Assembly: GCA_016081115.2 (NCBI GenBank)
Contig: CM071930.1
Span: forward strand, 42,507,335-42,571,334
Length of the DNA stretch: 64,000 nucleotides
Source of the DNA: Rehmannia glutinosa
Lineage: Eukaryota; Streptophyta; Magnoliopsida; Lamiales; Orobanchaceae
Direction of reading: 5' to 3'
The notes below the pieces were generated by a model, which made no database searches, was not told the origin of the DNA, and saw only the letters and a program-made list of their open reading frames with translations. This document shows positions 20,501-31,498 of the stretch, piece by piece (positions within the stretch are counted from its first letter, which is position 1; each line of letters starts with the position of its first letter). The position numbers and the translations under genes were made by a program.

Positions 20501-22112
20501 CTTCGTCAAGGGCCTGTCGAACAGTCGAGACCCCAAGAAAATGAAGCAATTCTTCTTCCTCTTCAATGTACTCAGGATGAGCGAACTGCATCCTTGAGTG
20601 ATCAAGTTTCCATGCCCTCCACTCTCGTAGGCATCTCTAGATGTTTGGACATAGTGGATAGTACATAATGACATCGTCATCATCATCTTCTTCTTCTTCT
20701 TGCTCTCCTTTTTCAAGAATTGAAGGCAAGAGACTCTGCTCTTCTTCGCCTTCAACAAAGATTCTAGCGAGGAGGAGAGACAACCTTTTCAACTGAAGGT
20801 TCAGTTGTCTCTGCTGCTATACTTTCCTCAAATGGTTCTCGCACAGTTAGGTCTCCGGATGGTATCTGATGCACATCATCAGCAGACTTAGTTGTTTCTT
20901 CGATTACTTCAGCAGACTACACTTCCTGAGAGTCAGCAGTCACGGATGCTTTCTCCAACTGAGTTGCAGATTTAGTTGTCTTCTCCAATTCGGATTTTCT
21001 AACCAGTCTTCTTTTTCTGGGACGAACTAGAGGCACTTCTTGTTCAGATTCAGTTATTTCATCACTGGTGGGGACTTGGGTCTTCTTCTTGGAAGGAGTT
21101 GTCTTCCTCGACTTGGCAGTCCTCTTCTTCCGTATGGCTGGAGAAAGGATTTGGGGTTCCTTCTCAGCCTCTGCTGCAGGGGCAGGGGACTCGGCTGCTC
21201 GGGCAGGCGTCTCGGCTGCAGGGGCAGGTGCATCATTTTTCTTAGCTGCAAGGGCAGCCTTCTTCTTCGGAGCTGCATGGGCAGCTTTCTTCTTTAGAGG
21301 AGGGGTAGCAGCTGTTTCCTCGGGTTCAGCTGATTTCCCCTCACTTGTGTTCGCCTTCTTTGCATGAGCTTTCTTTTGGGCACCAGAGAGGTTAGCCCGG
21401 AACATCCTTTTGTTGACATGGAAGGGTTTGCCATGTCGAAGAGCAATACCCTTCACTTCCAGCAGGTGGCCAATTACAAGGCCATATCCAAGAGATCCTC
21501 TAAAGGATCCATCTTTCTTAAACGTCTTATTCATCACATTCAGGCAGAGTCTGTTGTACACGATCAGTTAACCTTTTTTCCCTGCATGATCGCAACTATG
21601 ACGATCAGCTTAGTCTTTGACAGCTGGTTGAAGCTGCCAAACTTCATATCAATACACTTGGAGACGACATCCATCAGCTTATGATAGTCGTCCTTCAGCA
21701 GTTTCTTGTCAGCTGTGTAGATCACTTTGGAAGCACACTCTGGTTTGGCTCTCTCTTTCCATGCAGCAGCCAAGTCTACATCAGCTTCATGAATCTCCTT
21801 TATGCCTTCCGACGGCAACAAGCAGTGCTCCGCAAGGACCTTAGCATTTATAATGATGTCCTTGCGGTGGATAGAAGACTTGATCCCTTCGTCCTGCACT
21901 TCCGCGTTAACGTAGAATTGAGCTACCTCTTCAAGGTAGGTGTGCGAATACTCTATGGTTAGAAAAGCCTTGAGACCTGACTTTTCTAGCATCTCAGTGA
22001 TCTTCTTAACTAGGGTTTCATCGAAACCCTGTTTCACCATGCCTTCGAAATCCACTAATGCTCCTGAGTGGATTTGCTTAGAGAGCTTGACGAAATCAAA
22101 CTTTGGTGTCAT
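17540..22112 (-). pseudogene. Long post-pol ORF of the Sirevirus, env-position, unknown function
   Basis: About 1,500 codons on the sense strand between RNase H and the PPT, where some Sireviruses carry an 'env-like' gene. In order it has a globular N-terminal domain (from MTPKFDFVKLSKQIHSG at 22112, with LEEVAQFYVNAEVQ, to HLLEVKGIALRHGKPFHVNK); a Lys/Ala/Pro-rich basic segment around 21360-21000; an acidic segment near 20700-20550; a Glu/Thr/Val part with repeats of EDPKT (near 19620-19720); a helical charged segment (18680-18860); and a conserved tail (AQAWHLYWEKG at 17900, then EYVDPEKKGRIYWAGYDEVA near 17680). Lesions include a 1-base loss near 21564 and stops near 20917, 20650 and 17600. 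I saw no clear membrane segment. The colinear copy at 41229-45590 shows it is a real family gene. Confidence 0.8.
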
Positions 22113-22139
22113 TTTCAGAAAATTTTACCGGTTAAAACT

Positions 22140-22660
22140 GACGAGCTTGCTTGAGAGTACTTAGGGTTTTGGAGAGAAAAATATTGCTTTCTTTTGCCTT
22201 GCTTGAAGATGAACAGTTTCTGTAACTGAGAGAAGACTGAAAAACCTATATATAAGGGTTATGAAAGGACATGTCTTTGGATTTTTAATTTTGATCGAGA
22301 TCAACAGCTCAGATTGAAACGTCAAAACCGCATTTAATTCCTCGCATTTAATGCGACAGCATTTATATCCAATCATATGCTTAATGTGCAGCTGTTTACT
22401 GTACCCATCATTATTACGCTGATGTCATCCTTAAAAATATTCCCGCTCATTTAAAACGATCGTGTTTTTGTCACTTAGTTCATAAATGATTCAAACATAT
22501 CAAATGTGACTTAACTCTGCTTCTCTCTTTTCATTAAGTGACTCAGGTGTCAGCTAACTCGATACAACTGACTTTTTGACATGGTTGTTTCACTTGGCTG
22601 AATTGTGAACTTGCTCTTTTCTTATTTTCTCATCGACTATCTCTGTTAATTGAGTCTTCT
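22140..22660. other. Noncoding spacer between RNase H and the post-pol ORF
   Basis: About 520 bp with no credible sense ORF. In element sense it precedes the post-pol ATG and could hold a splice acceptor or a promoter for that ORF. I could not single out a signal. The equivalent spacer in the plus-strand copy is 40830-41228. Confidence 0.35.
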
Positions 22661-22665
22661 GAGTG

Positions 22666-23200
22666 TTAATGCAGCTCAATTAACCCTATCTCATTCTTAA
22701 GCTCTTCAAATCTTGATTCACATAGGGGCTTGGTGAATATGTCAGCTAACTGCTTATCAGTTGAGATATATTCCAAAGTGATGTCTTTCTTTTCAACATG
22801 ATCTCTTATAAACTGATATCTGACATCAATGTGCTTTGCTCTTGATTGCAACACGGGTTTCTGAGTGATTGCAATAGCACTGGTGTTATCACACATAATT
22901 GGAATTTCTTTTTCTTCGATCTCCTAATCTCTCAGCTGCTATCTCATCCATAAGACTTGGGCACAACAGATGCCAGCAGCTATGTACTCTGCTTCAGTTG
23001 TGGATGTGGCTATTGAGTTTTGCTTCTTGCTAAACCAGGAAACCAATCTATTTCCAAGCATTTGACATGTACCAGAAGTACTCTTCCTGTCAACTCTACA
23101 TCCAGCATAGTCTGAGTCTGAGTAACCAATAAGCTTGAGTCCACCTTTCTTTGGATACCATAAGACAACTTCCTGGCTCTCCTTTGGTGCAGAATGAAAT
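22666..23200 (-). pseudogene. Sirevirus RNase H domain
   Basis: Two frames: the end of 22939-23484 (GYSDSDYAGCRVDRKSTSGT, then SIATSTTEAEYIAAGICCAQ) and 22666-22896 (MCDNTSAIAITQKPVLQSRAKHIDVRYQFIRDHV, DIFTKPL). The first Asp (SDSDYAG), the Glu (TEAEY) and the next Asp (CDNTSAI) of the copia RNase H active site are all present. A stop-containing gap near 22900-22935 breaks the domain. It removes RNA from the RNA-DNA hybrid. Confidence 0.88.
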
Positions 23201-24624
23201 CTTGCACATTCACCTACTGCAAAGGTGATGTCTGGTCTGATGGCTGTTAGGTAGAGCAATGATCCATTGAGTGCTCTATATCTGGTTTGATCTACAGCCT
23301 TGCCATCTGCATCCATGTCCATCTTGACTGATGTGTTCATTGCTATTTTCATAGAAAACTTCTCTTCCATACCAAATTTCTTCATTAAATCTCTGGTGTA
23401 TTTTGTTTGACTTATGAAGGTTCCATCCTTCAATTGCTTGACTTGAAGTCCTAGGAAGAAAGTCAGCTCTCCCATCATGCTCATCTCAAATTAACCTTGC
23501 ATGAGGTTTGAGAACTTGTCACACAGCTCTTTATTTGTGGATCCAAAAATGATATCATCCACATATATTTGAACAAGCAGTATACTCTCTCCATCTTGAA
23601 TTCTGAAGAATGTTTTGTCCACTTTGCCTGTGGTGAATCCATTGTTAGTTGGAAATTGAGACAATCTTTCATACCATGCTCTTGGTGCCTGTTTCAATCC
23701 ATATAATGCTTTCTTGAGCTTGTACACCTTATCTCCAATAGTCTTCTGCCCAAAACCTAGAGGTTGTTCAACATATACTTCTTCCTCTAGAAGTCCATTT
23801 AGAAATGCACTTTTCACATCCATTTGATACACAGTGAAGTTCTTATGTGCAACATAGGCAAGAAACATCCTTATTGCTTCTAATCATGCAACAGGAGCAA
23901 AGGTTTCATCAAAATCTATTCCCTCTTCTTAGTAATACCCTTTGGCTACCAATCTTGCTTTGTTTCTTACCACAGATCCTTCCTTGTTCATCTTATTTCT
24001 AAAAACCCATTTTGTGCCAATAACATTTTGATGGGTTGGTCTCTGCACCAATTCCCATACCTTATTTCTTTCAAACTGATTCAGCTCTTCTTGTATAGCT
24101 TGAATCCAATGTGTGTCATCCAATGCTTGTGACACATCTTTTGGCTCTATTTGGGAAATAAAAAAAGTAAACATTGCTTCATGATGTGCTCTGGATCTGG
24201 TTCTTATGCCATCTCTTACATCTCCAATAACTAACTCTGGTGGATGGTCTCTCATCCATCTTATATCAGGTTGGAGTAAGTCAGCTAGATTCAGCCAACT
24301 CGCAGCTAAGTTGTCTTGAACAGCTCTTTCATCTTCATTTAGTTGTAGACTTTCCAGCTGTCTTTGAGATTCAGCTATCTCATCTTCTTTTGTGTTGATT
24401 GCTCTTATTTCAGCTTTAACATAAGGACTCTTCTGCATAGTTGGCTGATTCATCTTGTCAGCTAACTCTTCAATGTCTTCTCCATTCACATTGGGTTCAT
24501 CAAAAACCACATGGATAGACTCTTCTGTGACCATAGTCCTCTTGTTCAACACTCTATAGGCTTTGCTCTCAGCTGAGTATCCCAAAAATATACCTTCATT
24601 AGCTTTAGCATCAAAAGCCTTCAA
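22939..24624 (-). pseudogene. Sirevirus reverse transcriptase (RVT_2)
   Basis: Pieces at 23929-24624 (KRTMVTEESIHVVFDEPN, then WIQAIQEELNQFERNKVWELV and GTKWVFRNKMNKEG), 23491-23868 (YQMDVKSAFLNGLLEEEVYVEQP, QIYVDDIIFGSTN) and 22939-23484 (MSMMGELTFFLGLQVKQ, DLMKKFGMEE). The motif A Asp (DVKSAFLNG) and the YVDD active site are intact. One stop interrupts near 23480-23490 and a frame break lies around 23870-23930. The near-intact catalytic parts suggest fairly recent loss of function. Confidence 0.92.
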
Positions 24625-24629
24625 ATTAT

Positions 24630-25624
24630 CTTTGCCATTGTTGTGGATGAAGCATTTACATCCAAATATCCTGAAGTACCCAACATTTGGTTTTCTCCCT
24701 GTCCAGATTTCATAGGGAGTCTTGGTTAATTAATTGTCTGTTAATCATGCATCTATTTTGAGTATAGCATGTTGTGTTAATGGCTTCAGCCCAAAATCTC
24801 TTAGGCAATCCAGCTGTAGGCTAACATGGTCCTTGCAGCTTCCTTGAGAGTTCTGTTTTTCCTTTCAACTACTCCATTTTGCTGTAGAGTCCTTGCTGCA
24901 GATAACTCATGAGAAATATCATTTTCAACACAATATCGAGTAATTATCCCATTAACAAACTCGGTTCCTCTGTCGACCTTATCTTTATAATGGTTTGGCT
25001 CTTTTCATTTTGAACTCTTTTCATCACCGAGGTAACTTCGCAAAGTTTCCTTCTTTTTGCACATGAAGATTGTCCATGTATATCTTGAATAATCATCTAC
25101 CACCACTAAGGTGTATTTCTTTCCACTTATGCTTTGGCCGGTTCAATCGGACCAAATAGATCCATATGCAATGGATGTAATATCCTTGTTGACGAAGGAC
25201 TTGGCTTATTTTATTTGCTTTCCCATCCGTCATGCATCACATACACTTTCTTTCTTGTACACCGAGTCCGCAATCCTTCCACAAGATAACTTCTTGCAAA
25301 CTTGTTGATTGTCTTGAAATTCAGATGACTCAGCTTCTTGTGCCACAACCAACTTGACCAACTTGATTTGGTTGTGCTCTTTGCTAGCAGACAAGTGGTT
25401 GGTGAAGTAGTAGACCAATCTACCACATACATATTCTTTTGTCTTGATCCTTGCAGCACTATTTCATTTGATTCAGCGTCTTTGATCTGGCACACTCCCA
25501 TGTTGAATCCAACATTGTCGCCATTATCACAGAGTTGGTTAATGCTTAACATGTTGAAGTTGAGGCCTTCAACATAAGCAACATCTGTAATGTCCTGGAG
25601 CTTCAACATAAGTTGATAGATCAT
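24630..25624 (-). pseudogene. Sirevirus integrase with GAG-pre-integrase zinc finger
   Basis: 25211-25624 reads DVAYVEGLNFNMLSINQLCDN, then LWHKKLSHLNFKTINKFA, the GAG-pre-integrase HHCC-type region that precedes copia integrase. Further along, KKYTLVVVDDYSRYTW-like, VDRGTEFVNG-like and VVERKNRTLKEAA-like readings on the minus strand (25110 to 24850) carry the D, D and E of the catalytic triad. Several frame changes and a small deletion disrupt it. Integrase before RT is the copia arrangement. Confidence 0.85.
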
Positions 25625-25800
25625 GTGCCTTGGATTTCCCCTGAAGCTTCATTTCCTCCAAATATGACTTTTGCACCTCTAATCTCCTTGAATCTTGACA
25701 GTTTTTTCTTGTTTCCTGCCATATGTCTGGAACAGCCACTATCAATGTACCAGGTTCCTTGGCACTCAGCTGTTCCTTGAACCTACAATCAAGGAAATTA
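25625..25800 (-). pseudogene. Sirevirus aspartic protease
   Basis: Read on the minus strand around 25770-25720, 'tggtacattgatagtggc' gives WYIDSGCSRHMA, the copia protease active site with DSG intact, followed by FKEIRGAKVIFGGNEA-like sequence. Upstream in the element is the VWVPK-type linker (25800). A frame change lies within the domain. The enzyme would process the Gag-Pol polyprotein. Confidence 0.82.
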
Positions 25801-28134
25801 GTTTTTAGGTACCCATACTTGCCTTGGTCCTGAGGGGTTAGTGCTATAAGATGATCCAACCCACCTATAGCCAAAGGACTTGACTCTAATAGGTTGCCAT
25901 CTATCAGTGCCATAACCATAGTGCACATTAGCAAATTGCTTGAGGGTTTTAGGTTCATACAACTGTCTCTTTTGTCTGTATGCCTGTGTGTGTTTTAGCA
26001 ATTGCTTTCTTAGGATATTGGTGATATTTCTGAGTGTAGTGCATGGGTGCATATGTGTGCTGATAATAGATCTTTTCCCTTTGGAATGACCTTTGTTGAG
26101 GTTTAGGTCTTTGCCATTTAGGCTTGTATCCAATTGGTCTTTGCTGATATTTTACATTGTACCAATCAGCTTGGCTTGGATAATTTCTACCATTCCCAAC
26201 ATATGTGTTTTTCTGATTAAACTTATGGAGTTTTTGGTAGCTCTGTTTGTTCTTTACAGAGTACATTCTATTTGGAGTTTGTTGAGGAACTCGGCTGGAT
26301 TTATTCTCAGCTGTCCTCTCAGCATACTCATTTGGCTGTTTTCCTTTCCCTTTATATCCAAAGCCAGTTTGTTTGTGATTGTGCTTAGTAGTGAATGTGG
26401 GTTCAACCTTTGGTGTTTTGGGTTTTTGGGATGCTTCATTGCTTGAAGATCCTTTTTCCAAAATCACTCTTGGAGTTTGACTGTGCACAAAGGAACTGAA
26501 TCATATGCCTGTCATATCTCCACATTCCTTTTGACTCATGATAAGATCATCCAATGATTTGGATGCCTTTCTAAATGAGGCAATCACATTTTTGAGATCT
26601 TTTTCCCTCTTTTTTATAGCAGTTATTTCTGCTATCATTTTGGCATTCTCAGCCTTAAGCTCTAGGTTCTTAACAACTATGTGACTTAGAGTACTCAGCT
26701 CCTTAGTCAGCTGTGAATTTTGGCTTTTGAGCTGGCTGTTTTCCTCATTTAGAAGTGTGTGTGAGGATTTAATGTGCTCAAAATCTTTCATCATTTTTCC
26801 TAGTGAATCATAAAGATCAGTGGGTGATGAAGCGTGTGTATCACAATCACTATCACTTTAATCTGAATGAGATGAGTTAGAGTGTACCTCATCTTCTTGG
26901 TCTGGTTGATCTTGTTCTTTAGCCATAAGACAGATCATGGCTTCTTCTTCAGATCACTTGAGTAGTCGACTTCACTACTCTCTAAGTCTCCGCTTTTTAG
27001 ACTTAGTTGTCTCAAAGTCTCGCCTCGACCAACATGGTTTTCTCCTTTTCCTGTCTTCTTTCTCTGAAGACTTTTCTTTCTTCTTCATTCCTATACATGT
27101 TGACTGGTGGATAGGAACAATCAACTGCAAAATGTCCTGGTTGTCTGCGGTTCCAACACGGTTCTCGCTCTTTGATCGCTCTTTTCTGTCCTTGGGTTAT
27201 CAACTCTCGATATTCTACCCTTTGATGCTCAGCTCTCTTGGGCGGCCTATCTTCCCTTGACTTAGAGGGAGCTGAATGTATCCTGGAGGTTTCACGCTTG
27301 TTTCATTTATAGTTCTTATTAAAGAACTTGTTGAATCTTTTAACCATTAGGACAATCTCCTCCTGGTCTATGGCTTCCTTTGGTTCAGCTCTCTTTCCAT
27401 CCTTGACTATCAGTGCAGATGTCTTGGGTACAACTGTCTCCTCTTGATCTTTTCTTCTCAACTCAAACTCATGGGCATTGAGGTCTGAGAATAGCTCATG
27501 ATTGGATGTTTTTGAGAGGTCCATTGAATGTCTTAGAGCCATAGTCTTCATTTCCCATTCAGCTGGGAGGCTCCTCAAGATCTTCATACACATCTCCTTT
27601 GTGTGTATTCCTTTCCAAGAACTGAAAGCTCATTTGTGATCTCAGTGAATCTTGCATCCAGCTCCATAAATTCTCCTGCAAACATTTTGAAATTTTCAAA
27701 TTTTTGAACAGCAACAGATAATTTATTTTCTTTAATTTGCTCTGATCCTTCACAAATTAAAGTCAGCTTATTCCAGATTTCTTTTTGTTGTTTTGCAGGA
27801 TTTGACTTTGTTGAACATTGCTTTGTCCAAAGTCTTGTAAAGTATGTCCTTGGCCACATTGTCCAAGTTGTATCTCATCCTATCCTCATTAGTCCATTTT
27901 GTCCTAGGTTTTTCAACCATGGCTAATCTTTCCTCTCATGACTTCTTCTCCTTCCTTCACCGCAGCTAGCCTTTTTGTTACAGCCGTTTTCACTTTCAAT
28001 ATTTGCAGTGGCCCATCCTCTATTACGAACCACATTCCATCGTGTAGTGCAGATAGATGAGCTTGCATATGAATTTTCCAATCATCAAATTCTTCAACAG
28101 TGAACATAGGAATGCGTGTCAAATTTACTTCCAT
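25800..28134 (-). pseudogene. Sirevirus Gag, broken into several frames
   Basis: The likely start is MEVNLTRIPMFTVEEFDDWK at 28134. The UBN2-type capsid region continues at 27584-27859 (WNKLTLICEGSEQIKENKLS, FMELDARFTEITNELSVLG) and 27303-27593 (ILRSLPAEWEMKTMALRHSM). A zinc knuckle follows at 27012-27203 but reads CWNRRQPGHFAVDC, with Arg in place of the second Cys of CX2CX4HX4C. Then come a coiled-coil segment (26501-26794: LLNEENSQLKSQNSQLTKEL) and a basic, Tyr/Gln-rich tail (25955-26488). The long Gag with a coiled coil after the knuckle fits Sireviruses. At least four frame breaks are present. Confidence 0.85.
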
Positions 28135-28245
28135 GATAATAACTTTGCTAAAAATGAAAGATTTTGAAAATGCAAGTGTTTAAAACCTTTTTTGAAAAGA
28201 TAGAGATCTAGTTCAGTAACCAGTGCGGAAGGCTCAATGAACCAA

Positions 28246-28259
28246 CCGCTCTGATACCA
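28246..28259 (-). promoter_or_regulatory. Primer-binding site of the minus-strand Sirevirus
   Basis: In element sense TGGTATCAGAGCGG, two bases after the 5' LTR end (28262). It is complementary to the 3' end of initiator tRNA-Met. Confidence 0.9.
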
Positions 28260-28800
28260 CTTGTAGGTCCCAAGGGGTGTGAGTAAGGTTTAGAAGGGGA
28301 GGGTTGAATAAACCTTACCAACTTTTCTATTTTAGTTATTTTAAAATTATTACAGAGTTAACACACACAACTGTGTCCTTGAGGGACAGCTAAGTTGGTT
28401 ATTCAGCAGAGTTAGCCACTCAACAGACTCGATAGAGCTGTTGATAGAATAACTCAGATGTTTAACCTTAACTTTAACTTGGTTGTATTGGTTTTATCAG
28501 CGGAAGACTTAACACCCTTTGAATTGTTTTAAACTTGTTTTAACACTTGATTTTAGCACTTGGTTATTAATCAGTTGGATAGCAAATATGAGTTTATCAA
28601 CAGATATGATGTAAGTATGCAGAAATGTAAATGTGCTGAAAAATAAATGATACAGTAAATTTTTATAGAGGTTCAAAGATGGGGTAATTCGTCTAATCCT
28701 CTCTTCTTCAACTCCTGGAGGAATCCACTATGTAATAGATCTGTTTACAAAGTGCACTACAACATAAATGACATTAGGTAACACTGAAAATATGTTACCC

Positions 28801-28827
28801 GTGCTACCTATAGACAATAGGTAGCAC
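28801..28827. repeat. Subterminal hairpin of the CACTA element
   Basis: Perfect 11-bp arms, gtgctacctat and ataggtagcac, are separated by agaca. The arm sequence recurs once more at about 28850. It is probably part of the transposase-binding subterminal region. Confidence 0.75.
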
Positions 28828-29080
28828 TTTTACGGCGCTGCAGTTGCCCGTGCTACCTATAGTCAAAGTTATCACTTTTATTAGCTTTTAGTAACACTTT
28901 TTCTAAGTGTTACATTAAGTTTTCTATTGGTAACACTTTGAAGCAATATTTCTAAAGTGTTACATATGAATCTTATGTAACACTTTTTTGTAACACTTTA
29001 AAAAAATACTTCTAAAGTGTTACATATGAATCTTATGTAACACTTTTTTTGTAGCACTTCGTATAAATACTATTTTTTGC

Positions 29081-29152
29081 CACCAAGTAGATTCGAACCC
29101 ACGACCTTTTATGTATGGAAGTGGCGATTTGCCACTAAGCTAAGTTGATTCT
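29081..29152 (-). pseudogene. tRNA-like relic with Pol III A and B boxes inside the CACTA element
   Basis: On the minus strand TAGCTTAGTGG fits the A-box consensus and GGTTCGAATC fits the B box in all but the last base, about 33 bases apart. The T-loop TTCGAAT is recognisable, but its stem has mismatches and an acceptor stem is not evident. It is a decayed tRNA-derived segment, not a tRNA gene. It may have been captured by the transposon. Confidence 0.55.
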
Positions 29153-29159
29153 TATTACA

Positions 29160-29800
29160 ACTTTTGATTTGTTTTATATATACACATACACACAAACACA
29201 TATATATATTATATGTATATATAATATATTTTATATAATAAAGATTATATTTTATAATATGTATTAAATTATATTATACATCGTATATATCAAGTTTTAT
29301 ATTGTATAGTATATAGTTTGAAAATCATTTATATTATATATTAAAGGACACAACAAATTAAAAATATATAAAATATATAAAATAAATTTATCGACTAAGA
29401 AATATTCAATCGGTAAAAATAAAAAATATATAAAAATATAAAATTAATTTACCGGCAATAAAAAAAGTTCTAACAAAAAAAATTAAATAATAAAGAAAAT
29501 AACGAAATAATAATTTACCGACGGAAAAAATTCCTAAGTAATTACCGACAACATCAATTTTCATTGGTAATTTTTTTAAAAAAAGTAAAAAATAAAAATA
29601 AAAAAATGTTAACGATAAAATTGGTCTCCGTTAGTAAAAATTAAAAACAAAATAATAATAATAAAATATATACATGCGCATTTTCCGTCGGTATTAAGAC
29701 GGAATTAATTGCCTTCGTAAAAAATAAAATAATAAAAGCAAAACTAAAATACTTTGTAAAAAGTAAACAATAATTCAGTTAATAAAACAGAGTACATGAT
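29160..29800. other. AT-rich noncoding centre of the CACTA element
   Basis: Very AT-rich, without ORFs. It contains repeated short segments resembling 'taccgacgg' and 'gtaattaccgac'. It may be a nested older insertion, but I cannot see ends or a duplication. Confidence 0.3.
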
Positions 29801-30653
29801 GTCTACAATTTTTAAGTTTGGTGACATCAATTAATTAAATAAATCTTTGACATGATTTAATGAGTGTTACTAAAATATAGCTTAAAAAGTGTTACAATCA
29901 ATAAAATATATTGTTGCCAAGAGTACTTCTTAAATAAAGTGATACATATTTGCGTTACAAAAAAAATAACAAAAACAAAGTGATACTTAAAAAGTGTTAC
30001 TTATATAAAGGTATTACATATAAGCGTTACATATTGATAAAAGTGTTACCTATTTGCGTTACAAAAGAAATAACAGAAAAAAGTGATACTTAAAAAGTGT
30101 TACTTATATAAAAGTGTTACATATAAGTGTTACATATTGATAAAGTGCTATAAAAGTGTTACATAAATATTGTAATGTAAAAAGTGTTACAAACATGTGT
30201 TACATATGTACCTTATGTAAAAAGTGCTACAAAATTTGTGTTACCTAATGTGATTTATGTTGTAGTGGTGGTCAACAGTCTAGAGACAGCCTTGGTCACA
30301 CTGTTGGCTTCTCTTCCGACTCAGCTTCTTCACAGGCACCGCTTGCTACTTCAACTCACTTTCTCAAGCTCTTGGATTTGATCACGAAGCCCTCCAATAA
30401 CTTGGTACTGGTTCAACCTTGAACCTTCCTACAATCCTCCTTGGAAAGTAGATCCCTTTTGATTCTTCAAAAGTTTCCTCTTCAATAGATTTGAAGTTGT
30501 CTTTCCTTCACTGCTTGTGTTGGATCGATTTCCTTCGAGTTTCAGGCTTGAGGATTAGCTTGAATATACTTAAGAATATTTCAGTTTAATAGCTTGAATA
30601 TTGCTTGCTTGTTCGTGGTTCAGGTAAACGTTTCTCAATGAATTTCCTCAGCC

Positions 30654-30660
30654 TTTTATA
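30654..30660 (-). promoter_or_regulatory. TATA box of the 5' LTR of the minus-strand Sirevirus
   Basis: TATAAAA in element sense at the same position as in the partner LTR. It is the likely genomic promoter. The CACTA insertion lies downstream of it, between promoter and PBS, so it would sit in the transcribed leader. Confidence 0.6.
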
Positions 30661-31498
30661 GTGAACTTTTGAAATTTTTCCTGTTGAAGAGATAGGCTAA
30701 TTTCAAAAGTCACTTGTGTTCGTTGGATTGTCTTGTTGCAGTCCTTGATGTTGACATTTCCTCGTATTTAATGTCTTGCAGCATTGCAATGTTTCTGATA
30801 CTTGATGTAGTGCTTCCCATTGGTTTGTTCCTTTTGCACACAACTGGAACTAACACTTTATCTCTGACAACTTTAACATGTTACCATTCTGAGTAACATT
30901 CTTGACTTTCATCAACGGATCTCATTCAGTTGTCTTGACTTTTTTTTTTGAGCAAAGTTGTCTTGACTTGACTGCAGTCTTTTATTCCCCAGGTGACTTG
31001 AGTTAGCTTCCAATCCTTGGATGACTCATCTGTCACTTCAACTTGAGACTTGGCTTCTTGAGTTGACTTGACTGACTCTTCATACAGCTGATTCACAGCT
31101 GATACACCTTAAGTCGAGTTCTTGATTTCCCTTCTTAGCCATACTCGGTTGTCTCGCAATGAGTCTTCACTTCGATCTTGATTGACTTCTTGTATTTCCA
31201 GGCGTAGCTGACTTGACTCAGCAGCCCTATCTATTACAATGCAAATTACAAGGAAAATGGGGTGTCAATTTTCGAGTTTAAGTTTTACATGGTATCATCA
31301 AAATCTACAAGATAAATTTCCCAACAGTACTAAATTTAAGTTGTCACCAGACTTCGATTGGCCCTCTCACACGGTCAATCGCCCTGTCCCTAAGAGAGCG
31401 AGCATGATGAGACATAAAGAATTGTGTCACATGAGGAGGTTTGTGAATGATCGTCTTTGTGCTAGAGAAGTGAGGAAGGTTAATAAGTATAATTAACG

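Larger units (their letters stand above)
28752..30270. mobile_element. Non-autonomous CACTA (En/Spm-type) DNA transposon with GTG target duplication
   Basis: The element (28755-30267, 1513 bp) begins CACTACAACATAAAT and ends ATTTATGTTGTAGTG. Its terminal inverted repeats of 30 bp (28755-28784 and 30238-30267) have one mismatch. GTG is duplicated on both sides (28752-28754, 30268-30270), the 3-bp size typical of CACTA elements. The other LTR of the same Sirevirus shows the empty site with a single GTG (16091-16093). The subterminal regions are full of short GTGTTAC/GTAACAC motifs in both orientations, as expected for transposase-binding sites. No transposase ORF exists, so it must be moved by a partner element. 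Confidence 0.95.
15598..31326 (-). mobile_element. Complete Sirevirus-like Ty1/copia element, minus strand
   Basis: A Ty1/copia element with 1.5-kb LTRs at 15598-17127 and 28262-31326 (the latter enlarged by a CACTA insertion), PBS at 28246-28259 and PPT next to 17127. From 28134 downwards the order is gag, protease, integrase, RT, RNase H, then a long extra ORF (22112 to about 17540). Integrase before RT fixes it as copia. The large gag with coiled coil and the long post-pol region fit the Sirevirus lineage. Flanks are ACACT on the left and GTACT on the right, differing at two of five bases, both transitions: a plausible aged target duplication. Without the CACTA insert it is about 14.2 kb. 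Confidence 0.9.
28262..31326 (-). repeat. 5' LTR of the minus-strand Sirevirus, split by a CACTA element
   Basis: LTR sequence at 28262-28754 and 30268-31326 joins without loss to match the LTR at 15598-17127; the insert is 28755-30267. A TATA box lies at 30654-30660. The LTR differs from its partner by scattered substitutions and small indels, so the Sirevirus insertion is not very recent. The CACTA insertion is younger than the Sirevirus. Confidence 0.92.

Noticed and set aside
21040..21367. Overlapping plus-strand ORFs with hydrophobic, Gly/Leu-rich translations
   Set aside because: They are antisense to the Lys/Ala/Pro-rich segment of the post-pol ORF and not membrane proteins of their own.
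29081..29152. A functional tRNA gene
   Set aside because: A and B boxes are present, but the T stem has mismatches and no acceptor stem or clear anticodon arm can be formed.
15593..31331. A perfect target duplication for the minus-strand Sirevirus
   Set aside because: The flanks are ACACT and GTACT. Only three of five bases agree, so I report it as a plausible aged duplication and not a confirmed one.
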